Assembly: GCF_030817195.1 (NCBI RefSeq)
Contig: NZ_JAUSYZ010000002.1
Location: forward strand, 62,001-126,000
Direction: 5' to 3'
From: Arthrobacter globiformis
Lineage (GTDB): Bacteria > Actinomycetota > Actinomycetes > Actinomycetales > Micrococcaceae
DNA length: 64,000 nucleotides
Shown in pieces: positions 9,145-17,239 of the stretch. The notes beneath the pieces were generated by a model. The model was not told where the DNA came from, ran no database searches, and saw nothing but the letters and a program-made list of their open reading frames with translations. Position 1 is the first letter of the stretch, and every line of letters starts with the position of its first letter. The position numbers were made by a program, and so were the translations under genes.

Positions 9145-9375
9145 CTAACATCCCGGTGGCGCGTTCTCCTCCAATGTCTGTCCATAGGGGACTTTGACGC
9201 TGGCGGCGACGGTGTAGCGCGAGTACCCATGGCGAGTCACCAGAATGCCGTACCGGCCCTCTTCCATGGTTTGCTGAATTACTGCGTTTTCAGCTGTGTT
9301 GAGCTCCTCTTCGATGAGGCGCGGATCATTGGCCTCAACGAAGTAGGCCTCTCCGGCTCCGATGGTGCTGATCAT
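9145..9375 (-). CDS. Small protein of unknown function
   Basis: A 76-residue acidic protein beginning MISTIGAGEAYFVEANDPRL, with a predicted alpha-beta character (EEGRYGILVTRHGYSRYTVAAS). I do not recognise the family. The ATG has AGGAGC upstream and overlaps the stop codon of the preceding gene (ATGA at 9372-9375), so the two are probably translated together. No signal peptide or membrane segment is seen. Confidence 0.6.
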   Translation of the reverse strand: MISTIGAGEAYFVEANDPRLIEEELNTAENAVIQQTMEEGRYGILVTRHGYSRYTVAASVKVPYGQTLEENAPPGC

Positions 9376-9854
9376 CCTGTTGCTCCTGGCTGCGGTTGCT
9401 GGTCTGTTTCGCGTATCAAATCCTGTTTTGGGGTCGCCGGCTTCAAGAGAAACGCCTCGTGGTAAGCCATTTCGGAGGCCAGTGCCGCCGAGGCCGTAAC
9501 CTCGGTGGATTGGTGTATCCGTTCAAGTACCGCCTCAGAATCCGGGCTCGCGGTCTCATTGGAGGATAGGAGCGACCGGAACGCGGCAAAGCGGGTCAAC
9601 CTCCCTTTCAGCTCAGCGATGTGTTCCTCGATGTCTGCCAAGAGTTGATCCCGCCACGTTTCCGAAAGGGGCTCAGCGCCGAATGGCTTTGCGTCCGAGG
9701 GTCGCCGGTTCGGGCTCGACTCGTGCCCTCTACGCCGGCTGCTACCAAGGTCTGCTAACAGCCTTACGAATGCCTGCGCGGGGGACGATAGTGGGGTTAG
9801 GAGTCTGCGGTCAGCCGCTTGGTCGCCCTTGGCCGCGTCGCTCGAATGTTCCAT
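9372..9854 (-). CDS. Protein of unknown function, upstream partner of the 76-residue protein
   Basis: A 160-residue soluble protein of unknown family. The middle (WRDQLLADIEEHIAELKGRL) looks like an amphipathic helix or short coiled coil, and the first 60 residues are low-complexity and rich in Arg, Ser and Pro. The ATG at 9854 has a strong AAGGAGAGGG ribosome site. It overlaps the next gene by 4 bp. A 7-bp hairpin (GTGCCAC and GTGGCAC, 9898-9915) lies upstream in the promoter region. Its link to the flanking catabolic genes is unclear. Confidence 0.6.
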   Translation of the reverse strand: MEHSSDAAKGDQAADRRLLTPLSSPAQAFVRLLADLGSSRRRGHESSPNRRPSDAKPFGAEPLSETWRDQLLADIEEHIAELKGRLTRFAAFRSLLSSNETASPDSEAVLERIHQSTEVTASAALASEMAYHEAFLLKPATPKQDLIRETDQQPQPGATG

Positions 9855-10064
9855 CCCTCTCCTTCTCCGGCGTTGTGAAGCCCTGCCCGCTGGGTGCGTG
9901 CCACTTTCGTGGCACCCCTAGGGCCGCCGGTGGGCCGTTTCACTTGGCCGCTGACACGGCTGCGAACGGTCTCATTTGAGGGACTACAGTGTCGCAGTCG
10001 TAGATCAATCGAAGAGCAGCACCGCAGTCTGCGCCGGTTAGCAGTCCCTTACTAGGAAGGGGTT

Positions 10065-10301
10065 TCACACGAGGACACCTACTTCGCATGCTTGGGCTAC
10101 CGCGAGCTCAGTTGGCGGTAGCCCAAGCATCCCCAGGACACTCTTACCGCTGCTTGGGAAGTATCGAATGGTGAACGGCATCCCCACTTCAGGGAAGCAC
10201 ATTGTTCCGCGCGCCCCCTGCAGTTCCTCGTTTTTCCGTACGACCACGGGTGTCCGACGCTTCAAGCCTTCCAGAACCTCGACCAGTAGGCGCCTCATCA
10301 C
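10065..10301 (-). CDS. Doubtful small ORF
   Basis: A 78-residue open frame starting MMRRLLVEVLEGLKRRTPVVV with no family I recognise and no clear ribosome site. Its last third overlaps a perfect 16-bp inverted repeat (10088-10130), which argues that this stretch is structural rather than coding. Included so the 690-bp gap before the permease is described; the rest of that gap (9916-10064, 10302-10540) shows nothing. Confidence 0.25.
   Translation of the reverse strand: MMRRLLVEVLEGLKRRTPVVVRKNEELQGARGTMCFPEVGMPFTIRYFPSSGKSVLGMLGLPPTELAVAQACEVGVLV
10088..10130. repeat. Perfect 16-bp inverted repeat
   Basis: ATGCTTGGGCTACCGC at 10088-10103 and its exact reverse complement at 10115-10130 flank an 11-base loop. 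The hairpin is very stable and lies between two minus-strand transcription units. No T-run was seen on either side. It may be a bidirectional terminator, or the end of a mobile element. Confidence 0.7.
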
Positions 10302-10540
10302 TCAGACGACCGTAAGGTTGTGCTGAGGTGCCTGCTTGTAAAGGACGGGACCGGGGGTCTCCGGACGTGGGCTATGCCTGTCGGTCGCACGCATGCGACT
10401 ACTTGAGGATGACCAGGATTCGGTGTGCTGCAGACAGAGGCGCTTAGGCGCAAGGTGTCCCCGTCGCCATCAGTAGTTCAGAAAGGTCTCATTCTTTCTG
10501 TGACCGATCAGCAGCATCAGGGATGTTTTCGTTCCACTCT

Positions 10541-11986
10541 TTAGGTTGTAATCCGAGTCACAGACGGTGATTCGTCCATAGTGTTGAGCGGGGCTTCCCG
10601 GACGGCATTGAACTCAGGTGAGAAGTCGCGGTGGCGGGTGAGCAGCAGGTATGTGCCGGAGGACACTGCCAGTCCTATTGCGAAGGCGATATCTGCCCCG
10701 CCGAGGGCGGTGGCGACCGGACCGGCGTAGATGGCAGTGCTGAAGAAGGGGACCATGCAGATAAATCCGAGGGTGTAGCTGATGATACCGGGGACCCCCC
10801 AACGACCGTAGATTCCGCCATCGGGCTTAAGGATGTCTGTGATGGAGTAGCGGCCCCGACGGACGATGTAGTAGTCGGTAAGGTTAACGGCCGTCCAGGG
10901 GATCAGGAAGTATCCGAGGATGCTCAGGAAGGCCGCGAAGGCACCCAAAAAGTCCGGGGGAAGCAGGAGAGTGGCCGCGATGACGATCACTCCCGCAGCA
11001 GCGATAGTGATCGCTCGTACCTTGGAGCTTGATGTCATCGTCCGAAATGCCTCGAGGGCGCTCAGGAAAGAGACGCTGCCGCTGTAGAAGGAGAGGGAGC
11101 ACGTGATGAGGCATGAGATGACTGCCAGAGCCATCGTCGCTGTTCCGAGTCCGAACCCAAAGGAGTCTCCCATGTCGTGGATGGCGGTGATGACGTCCGC
11201 CTTCGGCATGGCGATAGCCAAGGCAGCGCCTAACGACTCGAGCCATACGGCCGAGACCATCGTGCCGCCGAAGACGGCGGCCGACACTGCCCTTCCCTTC
11301 GTCTTTGAAGGAAGGTACCGGGTGTAGTCCGAGACGATTGGGGCGATCGCGATCTGATATGTTGCGGCCGCCCCGAATTGGGCGAGGAACGGGACTGGCT
11401 CGAATGCGCTGTTACTGAGCATGGTGCCGATCGGGAGCACTACGATAGCAGCGATAGTGAGCAGGACAAGGTTGGCAAGAGTGAGGTACGACGCGATCTT
11501 CTCGATGCGCAAGAGGAGGTTGTATCCAACGATCGCCACAAGGACGGCTACCGCACCAATGACGACGTCGAAAAGACCGATCTGGTCAACAGTGATAGCT
11601 GCGAGGGACGAGGCGCCTGTTTGAATGAAGAAGACAGCGAAGCCGAACTGAACAACTGTGGCTGCGGCTAGGGGGAGTACAGCTCCGCGTGAGCCGAACT
11701 GAACACGGGACTGAATCATCTGAGGTAAGCCCATGTGAGGCCCTTGGGCGCCATGGAATGCTTGGAACAGCGTGCCAAACACGCTGCCCAGGATGATGGC
11801 AAGCAGGGCCCAGGAAAGGCCAAGCCCCATCGAGGGGCCTACGGCGCCGGTGAAAAGGGTGATGAGGGTGGCATTGACCATGAACCAGAACTGGACCTGC
11901 GTACGGACTGTGCCGTGGCGCTCCCCTTCTGGAATAAAGTCGAACGACCGGGCTTCGACAATACTGTCGCGTGGCTGTGGCTGCAT
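10541..11986 (-). CDS. NCS1-family cytosine/purine-type permease
   Basis: A 481-residue integral membrane transporter with about twelve hydrophobic segments, matching nucleobase:cation symporter-1 proteins (cytosine, purine, allantoin or hydantoin uptake). Landmarks are GLGLSWALLAIILGSVFGTLF near residue 55, GPHMGLPQMIQSRVQFGSRG near 82, APIVSDYTRYLP near 215 and PWTAVNLTDYYIVRRGRY near 370. The ATG follows TGGAGAATACA. It is monocistronic and separated from module B by 291 bp. With the ABC importers it provides a further uptake route, perhaps for a nitrogen heterocycle. Confidence 0.88.
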   Translation of the reverse strand: MQPQPRDSIVEARSFDFIPEGERHGTVRTQVQFWFMVNATLITLFTGAVGPSMGLGLSWALLAIILGSVFGTLFQAFHGAQGPHMGLPQMIQSRVQFGSRGAVLPLAAATVVQFGFAVFFIQTGASSLAAITVDQIGLFDVVIGAVAVLVAIVGYNLLLRIEKIASYLTLANLVLLTIAAIVVLPIGTMLSNSAFEPVPFLAQFGAAATYQIAIAPIVSDYTRYLPSKTKGRAVSAAVFGGTMVSAVWLESLGAALAIAMPKADVITAIHDMGDSFGFGLGTATMALAVISCLITCSLSFYSGSVSFLSALEAFRTMTSSSKVRAITIAAAGVIVIAATLLLPPDFLGAFAAFLSILGYFLIPWTAVNLTDYYIVRRGRYSITDILKPDGGIYGRWGVPGIISYTLGFICMVPFFSTAIYAGPVATALGGADIAFAIGLAVSSGTYLLLTRHRDFSPEFNAVREAPLNTMDESPSVTRITT

Positions 11987-12277
11987 TGTATTCTCCAGTA
12001 CGGTGAAAGCAGAGTTTGCGGGTGGTGGGGATGAAACGTAATTACCTTCGTGCCGAGCCGGACCGGCGAAACGTACACGCTATTTCGACGATATGGCGGC
12101 GGGCGGTCCTTTAGCCGATCAGGAACGGCTGGCGGAATGTTCGTCACGGCGGTCTTAAGTTCTTAGTTCTTTCCAAGCCGACGAACATAAGAGCCGTGGT
12201 CAAAAGAAGCAACGAGCTCGCGGTAGTTAGGGCCGTTTCGGGAACTGATCGTGGCACTAACACAGCGATTCGCAGAA

Positions 12278-12751
12278 TCAGCCTTTCCTGACTGCTTGTG
12301 ATGAGGATCGGTTGGAGTCAGACCAGGGCTGAGAGTAGATGGAGAACCTGTCCTCCTGGATGAACTCAACCCAAAGTCCGTCTGGGTCCTGAATGAAGAC
12401 CCATTGAGCCTTGCCATCAGGCAGGGCCCCGATTTCGATGCTCTCATCGGCCAATCCCCTGCTGCATAGGTCGGCCAAGGTCCCTTGGATATCGTCTGTT
12501 GCCAAGGCGAGATGCTTTATCCCTAGGACGTCCAAGTCATTTCCGAAGCCTGGCGTTAGTGGCGGCAGTTGCCTGTTTTTCTCATAGGCAAATAGTTCGA
12601 GCGCATACTCTTCGAGCTGAAGATGAACGAGAGTGGCGCCGTCGAACTCCGCCCTGTTGATCTCTTCAAATCCCAACCCCGTGTAGAAGCTTAGGGAGGT
12701 GGCAAGGTCACGAACAGAAATCGCTGTGTGGTGTGGTCGGTATCTAGGCAA
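12278..12751 (-). CDS. VOC-family protein
   Basis: A 157-residue single VOC-fold protein (glyoxalase/bleomycin-resistance type). It opens with HHTAISVRDLATSLSFYTGLG, carries IKHLALATDDI in the second half, and ends in WVFIQDPDGLWVEFIQ, whose Glu is a typical metal ligand. The start was set at TTG 12751 because AAGGAG lies upstream and family homology begins there. A GTG at 12802 overlapping the SDR stop is the alternative. It is the last gene of the module B minus operon. It could be a lyase or isomerase for an intermediate; the substrate is unknown. Confidence 0.78.
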   Translation of the reverse strand: MPRYRPHHTAISVRDLATSLSFYTGLGFEEINRAEFDGATLVHLQLEEYALELFAYEKNRQLPPLTPGFGNDLDVLGIKHLALATDDIQGTLADLCSRGLADESIEIGALPDGKAQWVFIQDPDGLWVEFIQEDRFSIYSQPWSDSNRSSSQAVRKG

Positions 12752-12798
12752 GTTTAAAATTTCTCCTTCTGATTGTTCAGCCGACAGCGGATTTTGAA

Positions 12799-13569
12799 TC
12801 ACCAGATCTGGAACCCTCCATTGACCGCGAGCGAAGCGCCCGTGATGTTCTTGGCCCGCTCTGAGGCCAGGAACGCCACGGCGTGGCCGATGTCTTCGCA
12901 GTAGTGCCCACGACCCAGCGGGATGCCCCCCACTTGTCGGTCCCACTGTTGTGGGTCCGAGTTGTCCCAGATGGGGGTCCGTACAATGCCAGGGCAAACC
13001 GCGTTGACGTTCACGTTGTGCTTGGCCAGTTCAATTGCCGCGGATTGGGTGATCCCAATAACGGAAAACTTCAACGCTTTGTAGGCCGAGTGCTCGTCCA
13101 TGGGACTTTTGCCCGGCATCGGAGCGATGTTTACGATCTTGCCGGCGCCGCGGGCTTCAAAGTAGTCGCCGGCGGCCTGACAGGCAAAAAAGACCGCCTT
13201 GGCATTTATGTCGTTGATGAAGTCCCAGCTTCTCTCTGTCACCGGCAGAAAGGGTGTCTGGTGGGCAGCACCGGCATTGTTGACGAGGATATCCACCGAT
13301 CCAAATGCTTCTTCTGCCCGGGCTAAAACCTCCGCCGTGGAGGACAGGTCCAGCACATCCTGCCTGAAGCACGTTGCCTGCTGCCCTCGCGCTCGGATTG
13401 CCTCCGCACTTTCCTGTGCGTGGGATAGCTGGAGCCCTGTCACAACTACAGCTGCCCCATCTGCCGCTAACACATCGGCGATGCCCCGGCCTATACCTTG
13501 ACCGGCTTCCGTAACGACCGCGACCTTGCCCGCGAGGGGTTTGGTCGGGGAACTGACCCTTGCATTCAC
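12799..13569 (-). CDS. SDR-family protein with degenerate active site
   Basis: A 256-residue short-chain dehydrogenase homologue closest to the SDR at 6076-6822. The first glycine of the nucleotide motif is Glu (TEAGQGIG, Glu21). The acidic residue ending the second strand is Gly45. The catalytic serine position, 13 residues before Tyr163, is Pro150 (NIAPMPGK). Tyr163 and Lys167 remain. It may therefore be a non-catalytic or altered-function paralogue. The GTG at 13569 has AGGA seven bases upstream and follows the SnoaL stop by 23 bp; a longer frame overlapping that gene was rejected. Confidence 0.8.
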   Translation of the reverse strand: MNARVSSPTKPLAGKVAVVTEAGQGIGRGIADVLAADGAAVVVTGLQLSHAQESAEAIRARGQQATCFRQDVLDLSSTAEVLARAEEAFGSVDILVNNAGAAHQTPFLPVTERSWDFINDINAKAVFFACQAAGDYFEARGAGKIVNIAPMPGKSPMDEHSAYKALKFSVIGITQSAAIELAKHNVNVNAVCPGIVRTPIWDNSDPQQWDRQVGGIPLGRGHYCEDIGHAVAFLASERAKNITGASLAVNGGFQIW

Positions 13570-13592
13570 ATATAGATCCTGGAGTTCGCCGG

Positions 13593-14099
13593 TCAGAAGG
13601 GACGGTCGAGGGCGTCGATGGCTTCGTCGATCTTCCACCGATTGTCTTCCTTGACCATGCGGAACCGATAGAACCCCGTGGTGACGAGCTGGGCTTCTTT
13701 TTCTATACCGAAATTCGCCATATACGCGATAACCACCGCCTCGCTCGCTGTAAGGTGTTCAACTGTCATGCTGCCCAGTAGGTGTCGCCGCTGGTCCGAC
13801 TGGGACTGCATTACTTCCTCAAGCCAGCTGATGACATGCGCCCGGCCGTGCTCGCTGGAAAGGGGTCCTTCTCCCACTCGGTAAGAGAACGTCACGGACT
13901 CGGTGAACAGGCTTTCGATGACACTCACGCGTCGCTCGTCATAGGCGATGGCATACCGCGAAGCAGTTTCCATAACCATAAGGCGGTCCGCCAGCGCGGT
14001 TAGGTCTGAGGGGACGGGCGCGACGGGCTGGAGGTCGATGACACCGGTAGCGTGAGCCCAGGCCGGGGTGCAGGCTTCTGGTGTACTTGCTGCAGTCAT
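13593..14099 (-). CDS. SnoaL-like protein, paralogue of the module A copy
   Basis: A 168-residue SnoaL/NTF2-fold protein that mirrors the one at 5135-5644: a PAWAHATG start, AIAYDERR near residue 51, SDQRRHLLGSM near 101 and FYRFRMVKEDNRWKI near the end. Tyr53, Asp54 and the Arg104-Arg105-His106 triplet are candidate catalytic residues by analogy with SnoaL-fold dehydratases. The ATG at 14099 has AAAGG upstream; a TTG fifteen bases earlier is a poorer start. It lies between two SDR genes in one operon, which fits dehydrogenation followed by dehydration, but this is inference. Confidence 0.8.
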   Translation of the reverse strand: MTAASTPEACTPAWAHATGVIDLQPVAPVPSDLTALADRLMVMETASRYAIAYDERRVSVIESLFTESVTFSYRVGEGPLSSEHGRAHVISWLEEVMQSQSDQRRHLLGSMTVEHLTASEAVVIAYMANFGIEKEAQLVTTGFYRFRMVKEDNRWKIDEAIDALDRPF

Positions 14100-14161
14100 G
14101 GTCTTACCTTTCAAATCTTTGCATTGAGAGATAGTCGTCTAGATAGCTAACGGCCGGGAAG

Positions 14162-14917
14162 TCAGCTGATCGTGCGGCCACCGTCAACCAGAAGCTCCGC
14201 ACCAGTGATGTACGACGCTTCATCAGAGGCGAGGAATAGGACAGCGTTGGCGACCTCGTGCGGCTGGCCCGCCCGCAACAGCGGGGTACGGGTGATGTCG
14301 GGATGCGCGTCACCGGCGGCGGCCAGCACTTCCCGCGTCATCGGTGTTTCGATGATCCCGGGGGCTACGGAATTGACGCGAATGCCGTCCGGAGCAAATT
14401 CAACTGCTGCTGTCCTGGTCATGATGAAAACGGCGGCTTTGGCTGCCTGGTAGGCGACAGCGCCTCCGCTGCCAATATGTGCGTAGGTTGAGGACAGATT
14501 CACAATGGAGCCGCCTTTACCGTTTTCACGCATGAGGGCCACACCGTGCTTCATTCCTAGCCAGACGCTTGTCTGGTTGATGTTGATCGTGCGGTCCCAG
14601 TCAGTGCGCTCGATCTTGGAGATGCCGTTCAAAGACAGAATGCCCGCGTTGTTGATGAGAATGTCCAGACCTTCAAAGCGGTCGCGGATGCGGTCCATGG
14701 CCGTAGCCCACGCGGATTCGTCCGTGACGTTGAGTTCGAGGCCAAGTGCCTCTCCCCCGGCTTCCTGGATACGGTTAACGACCGCGGCGACACCCTCTTG
14801 GTTGATGTCGGCGACGACGACCCTTGCACCTTCACGGGCGAAGAGTTCGGCTTCGACGGCACCCTGGCCGCCTGCCGCACCAGTGATGAGTGCAACTTTT
14901 CCGCTGAGACGTCCCAT
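14162..14917 (-). CDS. SDR-family NAD-dependent oxidoreductase
   Basis: A 251-residue classical SDR: cofactor motif TGAAGGQG (12-19), Asp37 (NAD preference), NNAG at 89, catalytic Ser143, Tyr156 and Lys160 (SSTYAHIG, YQAAK), and SVAPGIIETPM. Proteins with the TGAAGGQG variant are common among hydroxysteroid, cyclohexanol and cyclic-alcohol dehydrogenases. The ATG has AAGGAG upstream; an upstream extension of the frame has no homology. It lies 91 bp after the binding-protein stop, beyond a hairpin, which could lower its expression relative to the transporter. Confidence 0.9.
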   Translation of the reverse strand: MGRLSGKVALITGAAGGQGAVEAELFAREGARVVVADINQEGVAAVVNRIQEAGGEALGLELNVTDESAWATAMDRIRDRFEGLDILINNAGILSLNGISKIERTDWDRTININQTSVWLGMKHGVALMRENGKGGSIVNLSSTYAHIGSGGAVAYQAAKAAVFIMTRTAAVEFAPDGIRVNSVAPGIIETPMTREVLAAAGDAHPDITRTPLLRAGQPHEVANAVLFLASDEASYITGAELLVDGGRTIS

Positions 14918-14969
14918 GATGTTCTCCTTCTGTTTTTGGCCGCCATTCGACGGCTGATTTTGTTTGCCA

Positions 14970-14998
14970 GTGGGCGGGAGCCGGACGCCCCCGCCCAC
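14970..14998. repeat. Hairpin downstream of the binding-protein gene
   Basis: GTGGGCGGG at 14970-14978 pairs with CCCGCCCAC at 14990-14998 across an 11-base loop. It sits between the binding-protein gene and the SDR gene on the minus strand. Hairpins at this place in ABC operons often stabilise the binding-protein mRNA or partly stop transcription. No T-run follows. Confidence 0.45.
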
Positions 14999-15008
14999 GG
15001 GCTTACGG

Positions 15009-16124
15009 TTAGCTGGTCTTCCAGAGTTTGAGGTAGGCGTTCTTCCAGTCGAGGTCGCCGTCCCACGGGATCGATGTGACGTTGTCTTTGGTGATGAGCT
15101 TCTCGGGCACGTTGACCGTCTTGAGGTTCGTCGGGAGGTTCCCGGCCAGGAGGCGGATCATTTGGTCCACGGCCGCGTAGGACTGCCATTCGACGCTGAC
15201 ACCGATCGTGGCCTTGAACGGTTCATCGCCTGTCTTGATGGCCTGGAGCGCGCCGGCGTCGCCGTTCTGGGAGACGACGGTGACTTTCCCATTCTGAGGT
15301 GAGCGCTTAATCACGGGGCTCAGTGACATGGCCACCGGGTCGTACGCGGTCCAGACTGCGTTGGCGTTCGGGTTGGCCTGCAGTGTGGCCTGGAACTCGC
15401 TGGGGACCTGGGTCTGCAGGTTCGCGATCTGGAAATTGATGTCCTTCACGATCTGGCAGCCGGGGCACAGCTCCTTGAGCCCGTCAGCAAAGCCTTGGTG
15501 CCATTCGACAACGGAGGGGAATTCAGGGTCGTTCACGGAGATGACCTTGCCCGCGCCCTTGGTCGCTACGGTGAGGAACGCGGCGTTCCAGCGTCCTGCC
15601 TTGGTGTGGTCGTAGAGGGTGTTCGCGTCGGCAAAGCCTTCGTCTGCGGGTTCTGACATGTTGACTACTTTGATCCCCGAGGTCCGGGCGGTGGAGATGT
15701 CGTCCTTGACGACACTGGACGGAATGGACCCGAGGAAGATGCCGTTGGCCTTGAGCTGGATTGCTGTGCGGATGGCTGAGCGCATCTTGTCGGGGTCGCC
15801 GGCCGGGTCAATCATCTGGTAACGCCATCCCAGCGCCTTGGCGGCTTCGGCGATGGCGTCGACTTCGCGCTTGCAACCCTCGGCGGCGTAGGCGCAGGGG
15901 ATGCCGACGACGAGTTTGTCCTTGGGGACGTTGACGGCTTCGGTTGGGAAGTCGAACTTGGTGACCTTGGCCTGCGCCTCGGTGACCACCTTCTGTGCTG
16001 CCGAAACATCATTGTTCCCGCCGCCGCTGTTGCCCGCCCCTTGGGAGCTGCCGCAGGCGGTGAGCGCCAGGGCGCCGGCCAGCACTGCTGCCCATGCCGC
16101 CGCGCGGTGCTTGATTCTGGTCAT
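15009..16124 (-). CDS. Sugar-type ABC transporter substrate-binding lipoprotein (module B)
   Basis: A 371-residue type I periplasmic-binding protein with a lipoprotein signal (ALALTACGSS; lipid-linked Cys at residue 24). Shared motifs with the module A receptor include IPCAYAAEGCKREVDAIAEA, QMIDPAGDPDKMRSAIRTAI and a C-terminal WDGDLDWKNAYLKLW, so the two probably bind related ligands. It is the third gene of the operon ATPase, permease, binding protein, an order different from module A where the binding protein comes first. The ATG lies 45 bp after the permease stop. Confidence 0.9.
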   Translation of the reverse strand: MTRIKHRAAAWAAVLAGALALTACGSSQGAGNSGGGNNDVSAAQKVVTEAQAKVTKFDFPTEAVNVPKDKLVVGIPCAYAAEGCKREVDAIAEAAKALGWRYQMIDPAGDPDKMRSAIRTAIQLKANGIFLGSIPSSVVKDDISTARTSGIKVVNMSEPADEGFADANTLYDHTKAGRWNAAFLTVATKGAGKVISVNDPEFPSVVEWHQGFADGLKELCPGCQIVKDINFQIANLQTQVPSEFQATLQANPNANAVWTAYDPVAMSLSPVIKRSPQNGKVTVVSQNGDAGALQAIKTGDEPFKATIGVSVEWQSYAAVDQMIRLLAGNLPTNLKTVNVPEKLITKDNVTSIPWDGDLDWKNAYLKLWKTS

Positions 16125-16169
16125 GGTGATGCCTTTCAGATGGGAGGTGAAGAAGTGTAAGCAGGATCG

Positions 16170-17189
16170 TCAGATCGCTGCCTTGCGGCGGCGCTTCCCG
16201 ACGAGAACGGAGGCGGCGACTGCGACCATGAGGGCGACGCCGTTGAAGATGTTGGTCACCCAGGTTTGGGCTCCGAGGAGGGTGAGACCGTTGCTGCCTA
16301 CCGCCAAAAGGACGACGCCGATGACCGTGCCCCAGACGTTGAAGTAGCCGGGCTTGATCGTGGTCGCGCCGAGGAAGGCGGCCGCGTAGGCCGGGAGCAG
16401 GAAGTCCGGGCCCAGGGTCGGGGCGGCCGTTCCGCCCCGTGATGCCAGCAGCGCACCGGCCAGGGCGGCGAGGACCCCGGCAACGATGAAGGATGAGGCG
16501 AGGTAGCGGTCAACCCGTACACCGCTAAGGCGTGCAGCGTCACGGCCCATGCCGGTGGCACGAAGGTAGCGGCCGTAGGGCGTCTTCTCGATTACGTAGT
16601 AGAGGAACAGGCTGAGCACGACGGCATAGGCAAGTACGACCTGCAGGTCGAATACCCGGGTGATGGTGAGTGCGCCGAACGCGTCCGAACCCAGCACCAG
16701 GAGGGAACTGCCGGTCACCAGCAGGTTCAATCCCGAGAGGATCGTGGCCGAGGCAAGCGTGGCGATGAAGGCATTCACACCGACCTTGACGACGAGGACC
16801 GCGTTGACGATGCCGACGACGGCGCCGACCGCCAGGCAGGCGAGGATGACCAGGGGCAGCGGGGCTCCGGCGTTGGAGACTGCGATGGCCGTGATCGCGC
16901 TGAAGCCCAGGATCGCCCCAAGGGACAGGTCGAATTCGCCGGCGGCCAATGGCAGGATCGCCGCGAGGGCGAGGATGACGGGGATGGACTGGTCGGACAG
17001 GATGGCTTTGGCGTTATCGGACGTAGGGAAAGTGTCCGGCAGCATTACCGAGAAGACGATGATCATCAGGACGAGGAAAATGATGACCCCGTAGGAGGTG
17101 GCGACGGTGCCGACATCGGGCCGCTTCCGCCCAGCTTTGGGAGTCTTGGCCGAGGGACGTTCATGGACGGTGCTGGTTGTGGTGCTCAT
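16170..17189 (-). CDS. Sugar-type ABC transporter permease (module B)
   Basis: A 339-residue RbsC-like permease with a charged N-terminal tail (HERPSAKTPKAGRKRPD) and about ten membrane segments. It has the family hallmark AAGEFDLSLGAILGFSAITA and the C-terminal FLGATTIKPGYFNVWGTVIG. It is strongly similar to the module A permease at 1116-2108, including the QTWVTNIFNG segment. The start was set at ATG 17189 (AGAAGGAAG upstream) rather than the longer frame, which runs into the ATPase gene. It pairs with the ATPase encoded 50 bp upstream. Confidence 0.9.
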   Translation of the reverse strand: MSTTTSTVHERPSAKTPKAGRKRPDVGTVATSYGVIIFLVLMIIVFSVMLPDTFPTSDNAKAILSDQSIPVILALAAILPLAAGEFDLSLGAILGFSAITAIAVSNAGAPLPLVILACLAVGAVVGIVNAVLVVKVGVNAFIATLASATILSGLNLLVTGSSLLVLGSDAFGALTITRVFDLQVVLAYAVVLSLFLYYVIEKTPYGRYLRATGMGRDAARLSGVRVDRYLASSFIVAGVLAALAGALLASRGGTAAPTLGPDFLLPAYAAAFLGATTIKPGYFNVWGTVIGVVLLAVGSNGLTLLGAQTWVTNIFNGVALMVAVAASVLVGKRRRKAAI

Positions 17190-17239
17190 GGCTTCCTTCT
17201 GGGAAATCTCGTGCGGTGGAGTGGGAGCGGTGGGAGGAG

